From Bacteroidia bacterium (lineage in GTDB: Bacteria; Bacteroidota; Bacteroidia; Flavobacteriales; Flavobacteriaceae), in contig JAUIKY010000004.1 of the NCBI GenBank assembly GCA_030430535.1, positions 1 to 64,000 of the forward strand: 64,000 nt of DNA, read 5' to 3'. The notes beneath the pieces are model-generated. The model was given only the letters and a program-made list of their open reading frames with translations. It did no database searches and was not told where the DNA came from. The position numbers and the translations under genes were made by a program. Shown piece after piece: positions 1 to 9,700 of the stretch; the stretch's first letter is position 1; the number at the start of each line of letters is the position of its first letter.

Positions 1-2
1 TC

Positions 3-3000
3 GATTTTTATATAACGGCCATAGGGGACAATGCGTTGTTGGAAAATCAAGGGAACAATACTTTTAAAAATAGAGGCCGGGAGTTGAGCGTTTATAATAC
101 GGGATGGGCTTGGGATGTGAATTTTTCGGATTTCGATTTAGATCGCGATGAGGATTTGTTTGTATTGAACGGATTTGAATACGGAAGTTCGGGCGCTTAT
201 AAAAATACTTACTACGAAAATTGGCTCAATAAGAACGAAACAAGGTTGGTGGAGGCTTCCGATAAAGTAAAGTTGGGAGAAGAAACCATAAGCGTTACGC
301 AAGCTGTTTTCGATTATGATAATGATGGCGATTTGGATTTGTTTGTGTCGAACAACGTTGGACCATCATTTTTTTACGAAAATAAAACTACCGATTTTGT
401 TCAGCCGCAAAACGATTTGCATTGGCTAAAAGTAAAGTTAGAAGGCACAGTATCCAATCGCGATGCCATAGGCACAAAACTGACCATAAAAACCACAAGC
501 GGTACTTTAGTGCGCTATTACTCGGGCAAAGGCTTTTTGTCGCAACATGCAGTGCCTGTGCATTTTGGTTTGGGGGCTGATACCGAAATACTTGAGTTGA
601 GCATTACTTGGCCATCGGGCATTAAGGAAACTTATAGTGGTATTGCAGCAAATACTACCATTTTAGCTAAAGAAAACAATGGTTTTCAAACTTTAGAAGT
701 GCAACCGAGCATCAAACCTTATGGGTGTACAGACCAAAATTCCTGTAACTATAATCCGTATGCTACTGTTAGTACAGGAGTGTGTAATTATCTAAAAGCG
801 GGAAAAATTACGGGAACTGTTAAATCCCATAAAAATAGTGTGGAATCTTATCGTTATCCGCTTGAATCGGGTTATCAGTTAGATTGGCGAATTACCGGTG
901 GCGAGATATTGGAAAATCAGAACACAGGAATCATTATAGTAAAGTGGGGATCGGGAAGTAGCGGAAAAATAACATTAATAGTTTCAAACGAAAGATGTAT
1001 TTCAAAGCCAGTGGAATTGTTGGTAAGTTTGTTGGATGAAGAAATCAATTTCAAAGAACAATCCGTAGCCCGACTTTGGAATGAAACCTTGTTGTCATTA
1101 ATAAGAAAAGATTATGCACGCCCTACCGTACACGCACGCAATTTATTCCATACGGGTATAGCAATGTACGATGCTTGGGCTATTTATAACGAAACAGCTT
1201 CGCCATATTTGCTGGGCAACACGGTTCATGGGTTTACCAGTACTTTTGAAGGGTTTAGTACTTCAGAAAACGAAACGGAAGCCCTAAAGAAAACGGTTAG
1301 CTATGCCGTTTATAGGCTTTTATCCGAACGGTTTCGGCATGCGCCTAATCCATCGTTGTCACAAAACATTTTGGATGAAGCAATGAATGATTTGGGGTAT
1401 GATATCGCTATTACAGATGAAGATTATACCTCTGGAAATCCCATCGCTTTAGGAAATTATATAGCGGCGCAGGTTATTGCTTATGGGCTTCAGGATGGTT
1501 CCAACGAAGCCAACCTATATTCCAATAAGCATTACCAACCAGTAAACGCTCCTTTAAGTTTGTCATACCCAGAGAGTATCGAGAATATAAACCCCGATAG
1601 ATGGCAACCTTTGAGTTTTAACAGCTTTATCGATCAGAGCGGCAACGTTATTGGAGGCGCAACGCCAAGCTTTTTGAGTCCGGAATGGGGCAATGTGTTG
1701 CCCTTTTCATTAGATGATGAAGATAAAACCACTTACATGAGAAATGGTGAAAGTTATCAAGTGTACTACGATCCAGGGGCGCCTCCGGAGAGTAATAGTG
1801 AAGATTATAAATGGAATTTTTCATTGGTCTCTAAATGGGGTGCGCATTTAGATCCGCACGATGGTGTGCTCTGGGACATCTCCCCAAAATCAATGGGAGG
1901 GATATCGATAAATCAACTTCCCGAAGGATATGCTGATTATAAAAATTTTTATAATGAATTTGAAGGTGGCGATATTGGTGGGGGGTATTCCAAAAACCCA
2001 ATAACCCAATTGCCTTATAAAGAGCAAATCGTGCCAAGAGGCGATTATGCGAGGGTGTTGGCTGAGTTTTGGGCGGATGGGCCAGATTCAGAAACCCCAC
2101 CCGGGCATTGGTTTACTATTCTCAATTACGTAAACGACCATGAATTATTCAGGAAAAAATTTAATGGTAAAGGAAATGTTCTAACCGATTTGGAGTGGGA
2201 TGTGAAAGCATACTTTGTTATGGGCGGCGCTATGCATGATGCCGCTATAACGGCGTGGGGCATTAAAGGATGGTACGATTACATTCGTCCCATTTCAGCG
2301 ATTCGATATATGTGTGCTAAAGGGCAATGTTCGGACGTGTCTAAACCTAATTACGACCCTATGGGGATTCATCTTCAAGAGGGCTATGTAGAATTAATAA
2401 ATGAAGGCGACCCTTTGGCCGGAGAGGAAAATGAACATGTCGGTAAAATTAAACTCTATTCTTGGAAAGGGCACGATTATATTGAAGACCCCGATACCGA
2501 TGAAGCAGGTGTGGGCTGGATACTGGCAGAAAATTGGTGGCCGTACCAGCGCCCCACTTTTGTAACCCCTCCTTTTGCGGGTTATGTTTCAGGTCATTCT
2601 ACTTACTCGCGGGCTGCTGCCGAAGTTATGACCCTACTCACGGGTAGTGAATTTTTTCCTGGCGGAATGGGGGAGTTTATAGCGAAGAAGAATGAGTTTT
2701 TGGTTTTTGAGGAAGGGCCATCGGTAGATGTGGTATTGCAATGGGCTAGTTACCGAGACGCGTCAGATCAATGTAGTTTGTCCAGAATTTGGGGCGGGAT
2801 ACATCCGCCGGCCGATGATATTAATGGACGAATTATTGGAGAAAAAATCGGAAAAAAAGCCTTCAGTTACTCGGTTGAATATTTTGATGGCAAGCAAAAT
2901 GAGAATAAGATTGCCAATGGAAATATTGACATATATCCAAACCCTGTTGCCAATAAACTATATGTGACCAATACCACTTCAGTCGATTCATTTTATTTGT

Positions 3001-3149
3001 TCGATATCAATGGGAGGTTGATGCAGATACTTTCAAAAGTATTTAACGAAAGCAACAAGACCACAATACTACACTTTTCGGAGTCAATAGTGCCAGGAAT
3101 GTATATTCTAAAAACGGGAAACCATTCAATAAAAATTATAAAAGAGTGA
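3..3149 (+). CDS. FG-GAP/ASPIC-UnbV protein fused to vanadium-dependent haloperoxidase, T9SS-secreted (5' partial)
   Basis: The reading frame is open to the left edge, so the TTG at 36 in the ORF track is not the true start. Counting residues from base 36: VCBS/FG-GAP calcium-loop repeats (DFDLDRDEDLF, DYDNDGDLDLF) at about 30-105; an ASPIC/UnbV domain at about 130-208; a GCTDQNSCNYNP linker near 229; and a PKD-like segment at about 255-330. A vanadium haloperoxidase/PAP2 domain fills about 345-940. Its vanadate-binding signature looks complete: K-x6-RP (KGWYDYIRP), SGH (GYVSGHS) and SRxxxGxHxxxD (SRIWGGIHPPAD). A T9SS type A sorting domain (YPNPVANKLYV) ends the protein. Such enzymes oxidise halides with H2O2 in the family; the substrate here is not predictable. 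It converges on the LacI gene with 52 bp between them. Confidence 0.88.
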   Translation, partial: DFYITAIGDNALLENQGNNTFKNRGRELSVYNTGWAWDVNFSDFDLDRDEDLFVLNGFEYGSSGAYKNTYYENWLNKNETRLVEASDKVKLGEETISVTQAVFDYDNDGDLDLFVSNNVGPSFFYENKTTDFVQPQNDLHWLKVKLEGTVSNRDAIGTKLTIKTTSGTLVRYYSGKGFLSQHAVPVHFGLGADTEILELSITWPSGIKETYSGIAANTTILAKENNGFQTLEVQPSIKPYGCTDQNSCNYNPYATVSTGVCNYLKAGKITGTVKSHKNSVESYRYPLESGYQLDWRITGGEILENQNTGIIIVKWGSGSSGKITLIVSNERCISKPVELLVSLLDEEINFKEQSVARLWNETLLSLIRKDYARPTVHARNLFHTGIAMYDAWAIYNETASPYLLGNTVHGFTSTFEGFSTSENETEALKKTVSYAVYRLLSERFRHAPNPSLSQNILDEAMNDLGYDIAITDEDYTSGNPIALGNYIAAQVIAYGLQDGSNEANLYSNKHYQPVNAPLSLSYPESIENINPDRWQPLSFNSFIDQSGNVIGGATPSFLSPEWGNVLPFSLDDEDKTTYMRNGESYQVYYDPGAPPESNSEDYKWNFSLVSKWGAHLDPHDGVLWDISPKSMGGISINQLPEGYADYKNFYNEFEGGDIGGGYSKNPITQLPYKEQIVPRGDYARVLAEFWADGPDSETPPGHWFTILNYVNDHELFRKKFNGKGNVLTDLEWDVKAYFVMGGAMHDAAITAWGIKGWYDYIRPISAIRYMCAKGQCSDVSKPNYDPMGIHLQEGYVELINEGDPLAGEENEHVGKIKLYSWKGHDYIEDPDTDEAGVGWILAENWWPYQRPTFVTPPFAGYVSGHSTYSRAAAEVMTLLTGSEFFPGGMGEFIAKKNEFLVFEEGPSVDVVLQWASYRDASDQCSLSRIWGGIHPPADDINGRIIGEKIGKKAFSYSVEYFDGKQNENKIANGNIDIYPNPVANKLYVTNTTSVDSFYLFDINGRLMQILSKVFNESNKTTILHFSESIVPGMYILKTGNHSIKIIKE

Positions 3150-3201
3150 GTTTGATTAGGTTATAAATATTGAGTTTAAGAACAAGTAATCATTTGTTTT
3201 G

Positions 3202-4242
3202 CTATCTCTCTACTTCCCGATTTATTCTCATCGACGATTTTCTTTTTATGAGTTCTGGAGTTAAAACAACATGCTTTTCAGATTTCATTTTTTCATTGGA
3301 ACTAATTTCATCTAAGAAGATTTGGGCAGAAATTTTTCCTAATTCCAATGGCGATTGATTTACCGATGTTATTGAAAGTTCCATGAATTTAGAAAACGGC
3401 TCGTTACTAAAACCAACCACACAAATATCGTCAGGAACTTTCAAACCCTGAGCTTTTATTTCCTGTATAGCCCCTAGCGCAAGAAAATCGTGTGCTGCGA
3501 AAATAGCATCAGGCGGAGTTTTACTTTTTAGGATTTTTTTAGTTGTTTTTCGGCCATCTTCAACCGTGTATGGCGCATTTATTACCAACTCTGGATCAAA
3601 TTTTATACCGTGGTCTTCCAAAGCTTGTTTGTATCCTAAATAGCGGTTTTTAAATATTTCGAGTTGGTGGTTATTGGTAAAATGGGCGATGTGTTTGCAG
3701 CCTTGCTCAATTAAGTGGGTTGTGGCCAAATAACCGCCTTTAAAATCGTCAACGGTAACCGAACTGACCCCTTTTATGTTCTTTTTTCTGTCGAAGAAAA
3801 CAAAGGGGATGTTTTTGTTTGCCAAGTCACTAAACACTTCAGTGTTATCGGTTTTAGAGTTGGAAATGGACATAAAAATGCCATCAACTTGTATTTTTAA
3901 CAACGAATTAATGGTTTCAACTTCCAAGTGCGCTTTGTCATAAGTTTGACAAATAATAACGTGATATCCTTTAGGATTTAGGGCTTCCTGGATGCCCCGA
4001 ATGGCCGAACCAAAAAAATCAGTATCGATCCACGGTACTATAACACCAACATTATAGCTTTTACCGCTTTTTAGTGCTTTAGCAAAAATATTCCCTCGGT
4101 AGCCCATTTCTTGGGCCGTTTTGTTAACCAAATCGTAGGTAGATTTGCTCACCTTATCTGGGCCGTTCAATGCCCTAGAAACCGTAGCTGAAGAAATATT
4201 TAGCTTTTCGGCAATGTCATATATGGTTGTTTTTTTGGTCAT
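3202..4242 (-). CDS. LacI-family transcriptional regulator
   Basis: 346 aa, the usual length for LacI/GalR proteins. The N-terminal helix-turn-helix is clear (TIYDIAEKLNISSATVSRAL, residues about 6-25), followed by the hinge and a periplasmic-binding-protein-like effector domain (about 60-340; VGVIVPWIDTDFFGSAI, PDAIFAAHDFLALGAI). It is divergent from the SDR-uxuA pair across a 384-bp gap. By position it is likely the repressor of that pair, probably responding to a hexuronate or its catabolite; this is inference. The ATG at 4242 gives an N-terminus typical of the family (MTKKTTIYDIA). Confidence 0.9.
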   Translation of the reverse strand: MTKKTTIYDIAEKLNISSATVSRALNGPDKVSKSTYDLVNKTAQEMGYRGNIFAKALKSGKSYNVGVIVPWIDTDFFGSAIRGIQEALNPKGYHVIICQTYDKAHLEVETINSLLKIQVDGIFMSISNSKTDNTEVFSDLANKNIPFVFFDRKKNIKGVSSVTVDDFKGGYLATTHLIEQGCKHIAHFTNNHQLEIFKNRYLGYKQALEDHGIKFDPELVINAPYTVEDGRKTTKKILKSKTPPDAIFAAHDFLALGAIQEIKAQGLKVPDDICVVGFSNEPFSKFMELSITSVNQSPLELGKISAQIFLDEISSNEKMKSEKHVVLTPELIKRKSSMRINREVER

Positions 4243-4412
4243 TAAATTTTTTTTACGAAAAACGATTAAAAATACTTAAGGTTTTTATTGAAATTATCCT
4301 GTTGTATCATGCCTATGTCTTTAAAAGAATAAGATGAAAGTTTAAAAACCCTGTAAAATATTAATGCCAATTTACGATTAATAAATGATGTAGGGAATAA
4401 AGCTCATTGTTG

Positions 4413-4516
4413 ATAATGAATCATTATGCAGTAAAACTAAGGATTTTTTTAATGGGCGTAGCTCTTACTTGTGAAAAAACTTAACAAGGCTTGTTCTTTG
4501 TGCTCTTAAGTAAGAG
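4413..4516. promoter_or_regulatory. Candidate LacI-type operators between lacI and the SDR-uxuA genes
   Basis: The 384-bp gap 4243-4626 has no gene. It holds three short inverted repeats: ATAATGAATCATTAT at 4413-4427, AACAAGGCTTGTT at 4483-4495 and CTCTTAAGTAAGAG at 4503-4516 (6-bp arms, AG spacer). They lie between the two divergent starts, where a LacI-family repressor would be expected to bind. None has the CG centre of classic LacI operators and the region is AT-rich, so chance palindromes are possible. Confidence 0.35.
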
Positions 4517-4574
4517 TTATTTTAGATTTTTAAATACTTCTGTTAAGTAGTAGACCTTATTCTTAAACTTTGTC

Positions 4575-4582
4575 TAAATTTG
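4575..4582 (+). promoter_or_regulatory. Putative Bacteroidota -7 element (TAAATTTG) for SDR-uxuA
   Basis: TAAATTTG matches the Bacteroidota -7 consensus TAnnTTTG, 44 bases before the ATG at 4627. No good TTG is seen at the -33 position, so the assignment rests on the -7 element alone. It argues against the upstream TTG start at 4570 in the ORF track. Confidence 0.45.
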
Positions 4583-4626
4583 CTTTTTTGAAAATTTCAA
4601 AAGGCAATCAAAAAAACATTCTAAAC

Positions 4627-5439
4627 ATGAATTTATTTGACTTAAAAGATAAAGTAGCCTTAGTTACTGGTGGTGGTGGTGTGCTTGGTGGCAGTATGGC
4701 AGAGTATTTGCTGGCCAACGGAGCAACGGTTATTATTTTGCACTACAAAGAAAAAACGGTGCAGGAAACGGTCGAGCGAATGTCGGCCATTAGCAATAAA
4801 GTTGACGGCTATGTTTGCAATGTAGTGGAAGAAGAGAGCACCCAACAAACCTGTGATGCCATTATGGAAAAGTATGGCAGAATAGACATTTTAATCAATG
4901 CCGCTGGCGGAAACATGCCCGGAGCTACCATTGGACCCGACCAATCATTTTTTGATATCAACATGGACGACTTTAAAAAGGTGGTCGATTTAAACTTGTT
5001 TGGTAGCATTATCCCGTCCGTTATCTTCGGAAAGGAAATGGCAAAAAATAAAAAAGGCATTATCATTAATATTTCGTCTATGGCTTCTGAGCGTGCCATT
5101 ACCCGCGTTGCCGGATATTCGGCATCAAAAGCAGCGATAGATAATTACACCCGTTGGCTGGCTGTAGAGTTGGCCACCAAGTACGGCGACGGCCTACGCG
5201 TAAATGCCATTGCGCCAGGGTTTTTTATAGGAAACCAAAACAGAAAACTGTTGTTGAATGACGATGGCAGCTACACCGATAGGGGCAATACGATTATAAA
5301 AAATACCCCGATGAAGCGTTTTGGCAATGCCGACGAGTTACATGGTGCGCTACACTATTTATGTAGTGATGCCTCAAAATTTGTAACGGGTGTTGTTATT
5401 CCCGTAGATGGTGGTTTCAGTGCCTTTAGCGGTGTTTGA
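4627..5439 (+). CDS. SDR-family oxidoreductase, likely D-mannonate/fructuronate oxidoreductase
   Basis: 270 aa from the ATG at 4627; the 19 extra N-terminal residues in the ORF track come from a TTG and precede the Rossmann fold. The NAD(P)-binding motif is LVTGGGGVLGG (TGxxxGxG type), with an NAAGG motif and the catalytic Ser...Tyr-x3-Lys (ISSM...GYSASK). C-terminal PVDGGFSAFSGV is typical of SDRs. It lies 21 bp before uxuA. In Bacteroidota an SDR of this type often supplies the fructuronate/mannonate step that UxuB does in E. coli. The substrate is therefore inferred from the neighbour, not from a specific motif. Confidence 0.82.
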   Translation: MNLFDLKDKVALVTGGGGVLGGSMAEYLLANGATVIILHYKEKTVQETVERMSAISNKVDGYVCNVVEEESTQQTCDAIMEKYGRIDILINAAGGNMPGATIGPDQSFFDINMDDFKKVVDLNLFGSIIPSVIFGKEMAKNKKGIIINISSMASERAITRVAGYSASKAAIDNYTRWLAVELATKYGDGLRVNAIAPGFFIGNQNRKLLLNDDGSYTDRGNTIIKNTPMKRFGNADELHGALHYLCSDASKFVTGVVIPVDGGFSAFSGV

Positions 5440-5460
5440 TTTTTATTTTAATAAGAAATT

Positions 5461-6621
5461 ATGAAAGAAACATTTAGGTGGTTCGGGGTTTCAGACTCCG
5501 TAAAATTATCCGATATAAAACAGGCAGGCGCCACGGGCGTGGTAACCGCGCTGCACCATGTAGCTAACGGTGAAGTGTGGGAAGTGGAAGAAATCCAAAA
5601 GATGAAAGATGCCATTGAAGCCGCTGGTTTGGAGTGGACGTTCATCGAGAGCATCCCCATTCACGAAAACATAAAATTGAGAAAGGGCGATTACCTGCAA
5701 CGCATAGAAAATTACAAGCAAAGTTTAAGAAACGTGGCTTCCTGCGGAATAAAAAATGTGTGTTATAATTTTATGCCAGTGCTGGACTGGACGCGCACGC
5801 AACTGTTCTGGAGGTTGGAAGACGGCAGTACAGCACTGCGATTCGATAAGGTTGAAATGGCGGTTTTTGAAAAGTTTATCATGCAGCGCGAGGGCGTTGA
5901 AGCAGCCTATTCTCCTGAAATTTTGGCTTTAGCCGAAAAGCGTTTTGCGGAAATGACTTCGGAAGAAAAACAACAACTTGAAGACAATGTTTTAAAAGGA
6001 CTACCCGGCACGGTGGACGATTTGACCATTCCTGTGTTCAAGGAAATGATAGCCCAATACGATAACCTGACGCATGCCGATTTAAAGGCGAACCTATCAT
6101 TTTTCTTAAATGAAGTGATTCCGGTTTGTGAAGAGAATGGCATTGTGATGGCTATCCACCCAGACGATCCGCCAATGGACATTATGGGGCTTCCAAGGAT
6201 TATAAAATCGGAAGCCGATCTGGACGATTTGGTGAACTTTATTGACAGTCCTTCAAACGGAATAACTTTTTGTACGGGCTCGCTCGGTGCCAATGCCGAT
6301 AACGATTTGCCAAAAATGATACGCAAATTTGCCGATAGGATTCACTTTCTACATTTGAGGAACGTAAAGCGTGAGCCCGATGGTAGTTTTTTTGAGGATA
6401 ACCATTTGGAGGGCTCGTCTGATATGTACGAAGTGGTAAAGGCCGTTCTAGAAGTTGAAAAGCAACGGAACATCCAACTGCCCATGCGTCCCGACCACGG
6501 CCACCAAATGCTCAACGATTTAGAGAACAATAAGGCCTATGCGGGTTACACTGCTATTGGCCGATTGCGTGGTTTGGCCGAAATACGAGGCCTGGCTCTT
6601 GGGATTTCAAGAAGCGTATAA
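5461..6621 (+). CDS. uxuA: Mannonate dehydratase
   Basis: 386 aa against about 394 for E. coli UxuA. It dehydrates D-mannonate to 2-keto-3-deoxy-D-gluconate in glucuronate breakdown, in the cytoplasm. The family is clear along the whole length: MKETFRWFGVSD start, NVCYNFMPVLDWTRT, MAIHPDDPP, GITFCTGSLGA and the C-terminal RPDHGHQML segment that contributes metal and substrate contacts. It follows the SDR oxidoreductase as a two-gene unit. A strong symmetric terminator begins 25 bp after its stop. No kdgK or kdgA is in the window, so the rest of the pathway lies elsewhere. Confidence 0.95.
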   Translation: MKETFRWFGVSDSVKLSDIKQAGATGVVTALHHVANGEVWEVEEIQKMKDAIEAAGLEWTFIESIPIHENIKLRKGDYLQRIENYKQSLRNVASCGIKNVCYNFMPVLDWTRTQLFWRLEDGSTALRFDKVEMAVFEKFIMQREGVEAAYSPEILALAEKRFAEMTSEEKQQLEDNVLKGLPGTVDDLTIPVFKEMIAQYDNLTHADLKANLSFFLNEVIPVCEENGIVMAIHPDDPPMDIMGLPRIIKSEADLDDLVNFIDSPSNGITFCTGSLGANADNDLPKMIRKFADRIHFLHLRNVKREPDGSFFEDNHLEGSSDMYEVVKAVLEVEKQRNIQLPMRPDHGHQMLNDLENNKAYAGYTAIGRLRGLAEIRGLALGISRSV

Positions 6622-6646
6622 AAATGTTAAGAAAAAAGACCAATCA

Positions 6647-6674
6647 AAAAGCCCCAACAATTGTTGGGGCTTTT
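6647..6674. terminator. Bidirectional intrinsic terminator between uxuA and the RND gene
   Basis: A perfect 28-bp palindrome: GCCCCAAC and GTTGGGGC arms around AATT, flanked by four A on the left and four T on the right. It can therefore act on transcripts from either side. It sits between the convergent uxuA (+) and RND pump (-) genes. Confidence 0.85.
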
Positions 6675-6688
6675 CTTCGCTATTAACT

Positions 6689-6748
6689 AATCCTTTTTTA
6701 TTTAAGAAAAAGGATTCTTTTAAAGCAACTAAATGCTGTTGCTTTAAA
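6689..6748. terminator. Two further hairpins in the uxuA/RND convergent gap
   Basis: Hairpin one pairs AATCCTTTTT (6689-6698) with AAAAAGGATT (6707-6716). Hairpin two pairs TTTAAAGCAAC (6719-6729) with GTTGCTTTAAA (6738-6748) over an 8-nt loop. With the palindrome at 6647 this makes three stem-loops in about 100 bp. The last is nearest the RND stop codon and may serve as that operon's terminator or as a 3'-end stabiliser. Confidence 0.55.
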
Positions 6749-6766
6749 TTGTGACTAGATGTTACT

Positions 6767-9700
6767 CTAGCCTTTTTCCATATTTAAAACTTCTTCAGTA
6801 AGAGGTTCTTCCTGTTTGGCAACACGATTTTTAAATAACCACATTTTCAATTTCACTGAAAGGAAAAACAAAACGGGCACTATTATTAGTGTTAAGAATG
6901 TAGCAATAAGCAATCCGTAAATTACCGTCCATGCTAACGGACCCCAAAATACTACATTATCTCCACCCATGTAAATATTCGGGTTAAAATCTTTAAATAG
7001 CGAAAAGAAGTTGATGTTCAAACCAATAGCCAATGGAATTAACCCTAGTATAGTGGTTATGGCTGTAAGCAATACCGGACGCAAACGTGCTTTTCCTGCT
7101 TTTACAATGCTTTCAAATAGATCTTCGTTGGTTAAATATTGGTCGTCGTCCAAATCTCTAAGCGCTTTTTTTCGGTCAATCAACAGTTGTGCGTAATCGA
7201 GTAGCACCACCCCGTTATTTACCACGATTCCAGCAAGTGAAATAATACCCACCATGGTCATCATAATAACGAAGGCTTTTCCGGTGATAACCAATCCGCC
7301 AAACACACCAATAAAACTCAGGAAAATAGCCAACATAATTATAGCGGGTTTTGAAACGGAGTTGAACTGAAAAATCAAAATAAAGAAAATCAACCCAAGA
7401 CCAGTAAAAAACGCTCCCATTAAAAAGGCCATTTGTTTGTTCTGCTCCTCAATCTGTCCGGTGTAATCAATTTTGATGCCTTCGGGAAGACCTTCGTAAC
7501 TTTTCATTTCGTTTTGAATCTGGTTTACAATGGCTCCGGCATCCGTGTAACCCGGTGCCAATGCCGAATACACCGTTACCACTCGCTTGGTGTCTTTGTG
7601 CTTAATGGCACTGAACCCTGAAGTGTTTTCGTATTTTGAAACTGCCGAAAGTGGAATCTCCTTCAACTGCCCGGTGTTGTCCCTAAAAGTGATATTCTGG
7701 TTGAACAGTGCACTGGTGTTGTATCGGTTGTCTTGATTAAAACGCACGTAAATGTCGTAATCATCACCACCTTCTTTGTAAATTCCGGCTTTAGCTCCAA
7801 AAATGGAGTTCCGTAATTGCTGTCCCACTTGTGCGGCACTTACTCCTAATTCTCCTGCTTTTTTTCTATCTACCGAAACTTGCATCGATGGTTTGTCTTT
7901 ATTCACATCAATTTTAAGCTCGTCAATTCCCGGGATATTTTTGGTATTGATAAACTCACGCATGTTTTCGGCCACGGCAATCAATTCGTTGTAATCGTCA
8001 CCTTCAATTTCAATATTGATGGGTGAACCAGCTGGTGGGCCGTTGGCATCTTTTTCAACCGAAATTAAAACTCCCGGATAAATGCCCACCAAGGCTTCCT
8101 GTACTTTTTGACGCAACAGCTCACTATCTTCACCTCGACGGTATTTGTACTCGCGCATGGAAGCCGTAATTTTGGCTTTATGTGGCATTTCGGCAGCAGA
8201 ACCGCCGTCGGTTTGAGGGTTTCCGGCACCTTCACCAACTTGAGAAACGGCACTCTCTACCAAAAAGTTGTAGCCGTTGTCTTGGTATTGATCTTGACTG
8301 ATAACTTTATAAACCCGTTTTTCAATTTCCTTGGTAATGGCATTGGTTTTTTCGATGGCCGTACCTTGCGGATATTCAATGTAAACAATGATCTGGTTGG
8401 GCTTATTGTCTGGAAAAAACTCCACTTTGGTTCGTTGCGTTGCCAATGAAATTCCGAAAGTGATAAATGAAACAATGAGCAACAGGAATATGCCAACACT
8501 TAAAAAATACGGTTTTCTACCTGAAAGCGCCCATCGTAACTGACTTTCGTACCATCTTTCCAACTTTACCAAAGTTTTGGTTTGGAAATTGTTTGCCCAT
8601 TTTCTTAAAAACAATCGATACACCCAAAGCATGATGGCGGTAAACACCATTAGTGTTCCCAATGCACGGTACTCGCCACCTGTAATGAATACCAGTATAC
8701 CGATAACGGCCATGATAACCGTAGTTCTGATTATTTTGTTCAGGGGCATGTCTTTGTCTTCGGTATTCATAAACTGAGAAACCAATACCGAGTTGAAAAA
8801 TATGGCTACGAATAACGATGACCCCAAAACAATGGATAAGGTGATGGGTAAAATCATCATAAACTCACCCATAATACCCGGCCACAATCCCAGAGGAATA
8901 AAAGCAGCTACCGTAGTTGCCGTAGAAATAATAATAGGAAAGGCGATTTCGCCAATACCTTTTTTAGCGGCTTCAATGCGGCTCATGCCTTCTTCATCCA
9001 TCAATCGGTACACGTTTTCAACCACCACAATACCGTTATCCACAAGCATACCTAAGCCCATAATTAAGCCAAAAAGTACCATGGTATTTAAACTATAGCC
9101 AAAAATGTTCAGAATCATGAGCGACATAAACATAGACATCGGGATGGCAAAACCAACGAAAATGGCGTTTTTAAATCCTAAAAAGAACATTAAAACGGTT
9201 ACTACCAATAATACCCCAAAAATGATGTTGTTTACCAAATCGTCCACTTGGCCTATGGTTACAGAAGATTGGTCGTTAGTGATGCTTACTTTTAAGTCTT
9301 GCGGAAACACGTTTTCAACGGCATCTTCAACAATAACCTGAATTTGTTCGGCGGCAGCCACCATGTTTTTTCCGGCGCGTTTTTTTACGTCGAGCATCAC
9401 AACGGGTTCACCATATTCGCGGGCATAAGTAGTTTTGTCTTCTTCCTTAAACGATACTTGTGCCACATCTTTTAGGTAAATGGCGTTTCCGTTTTCTGAT
9501 TTTACAACAAAATTTTCTAAATCGGAAGGCTTGTCTATTTCTCCTAAAATGCGGATGGTGCGTCGTTGTCCACTGGCTTTTAAGTTTCCGGCCGACATGG
9601 TCACGTTGCCATTGTTTATGGCCCCAATAATATCGCTGAAGGTCACTTTGGCAGCCATCATTTTGTAGATGTCAACTGCCACTTCAACTTCTTTTTCTTG

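Noticed and set aside
2728-2967. 79-aa ORF inside the haloperoxidase gene
   Set aside because: Same strand but shifted frame within a region whose catalytic motif (SRIWGGIHPPADD) is clearly read in the main frame.
8793-9341. Plus-strand ORFs of 101 and 78 aa
   Set aside because: They are antisense shadows inside the RND pump gene, whose minus-strand frame is fully conserved; their composition is biased by the opposing membrane-protein codons.
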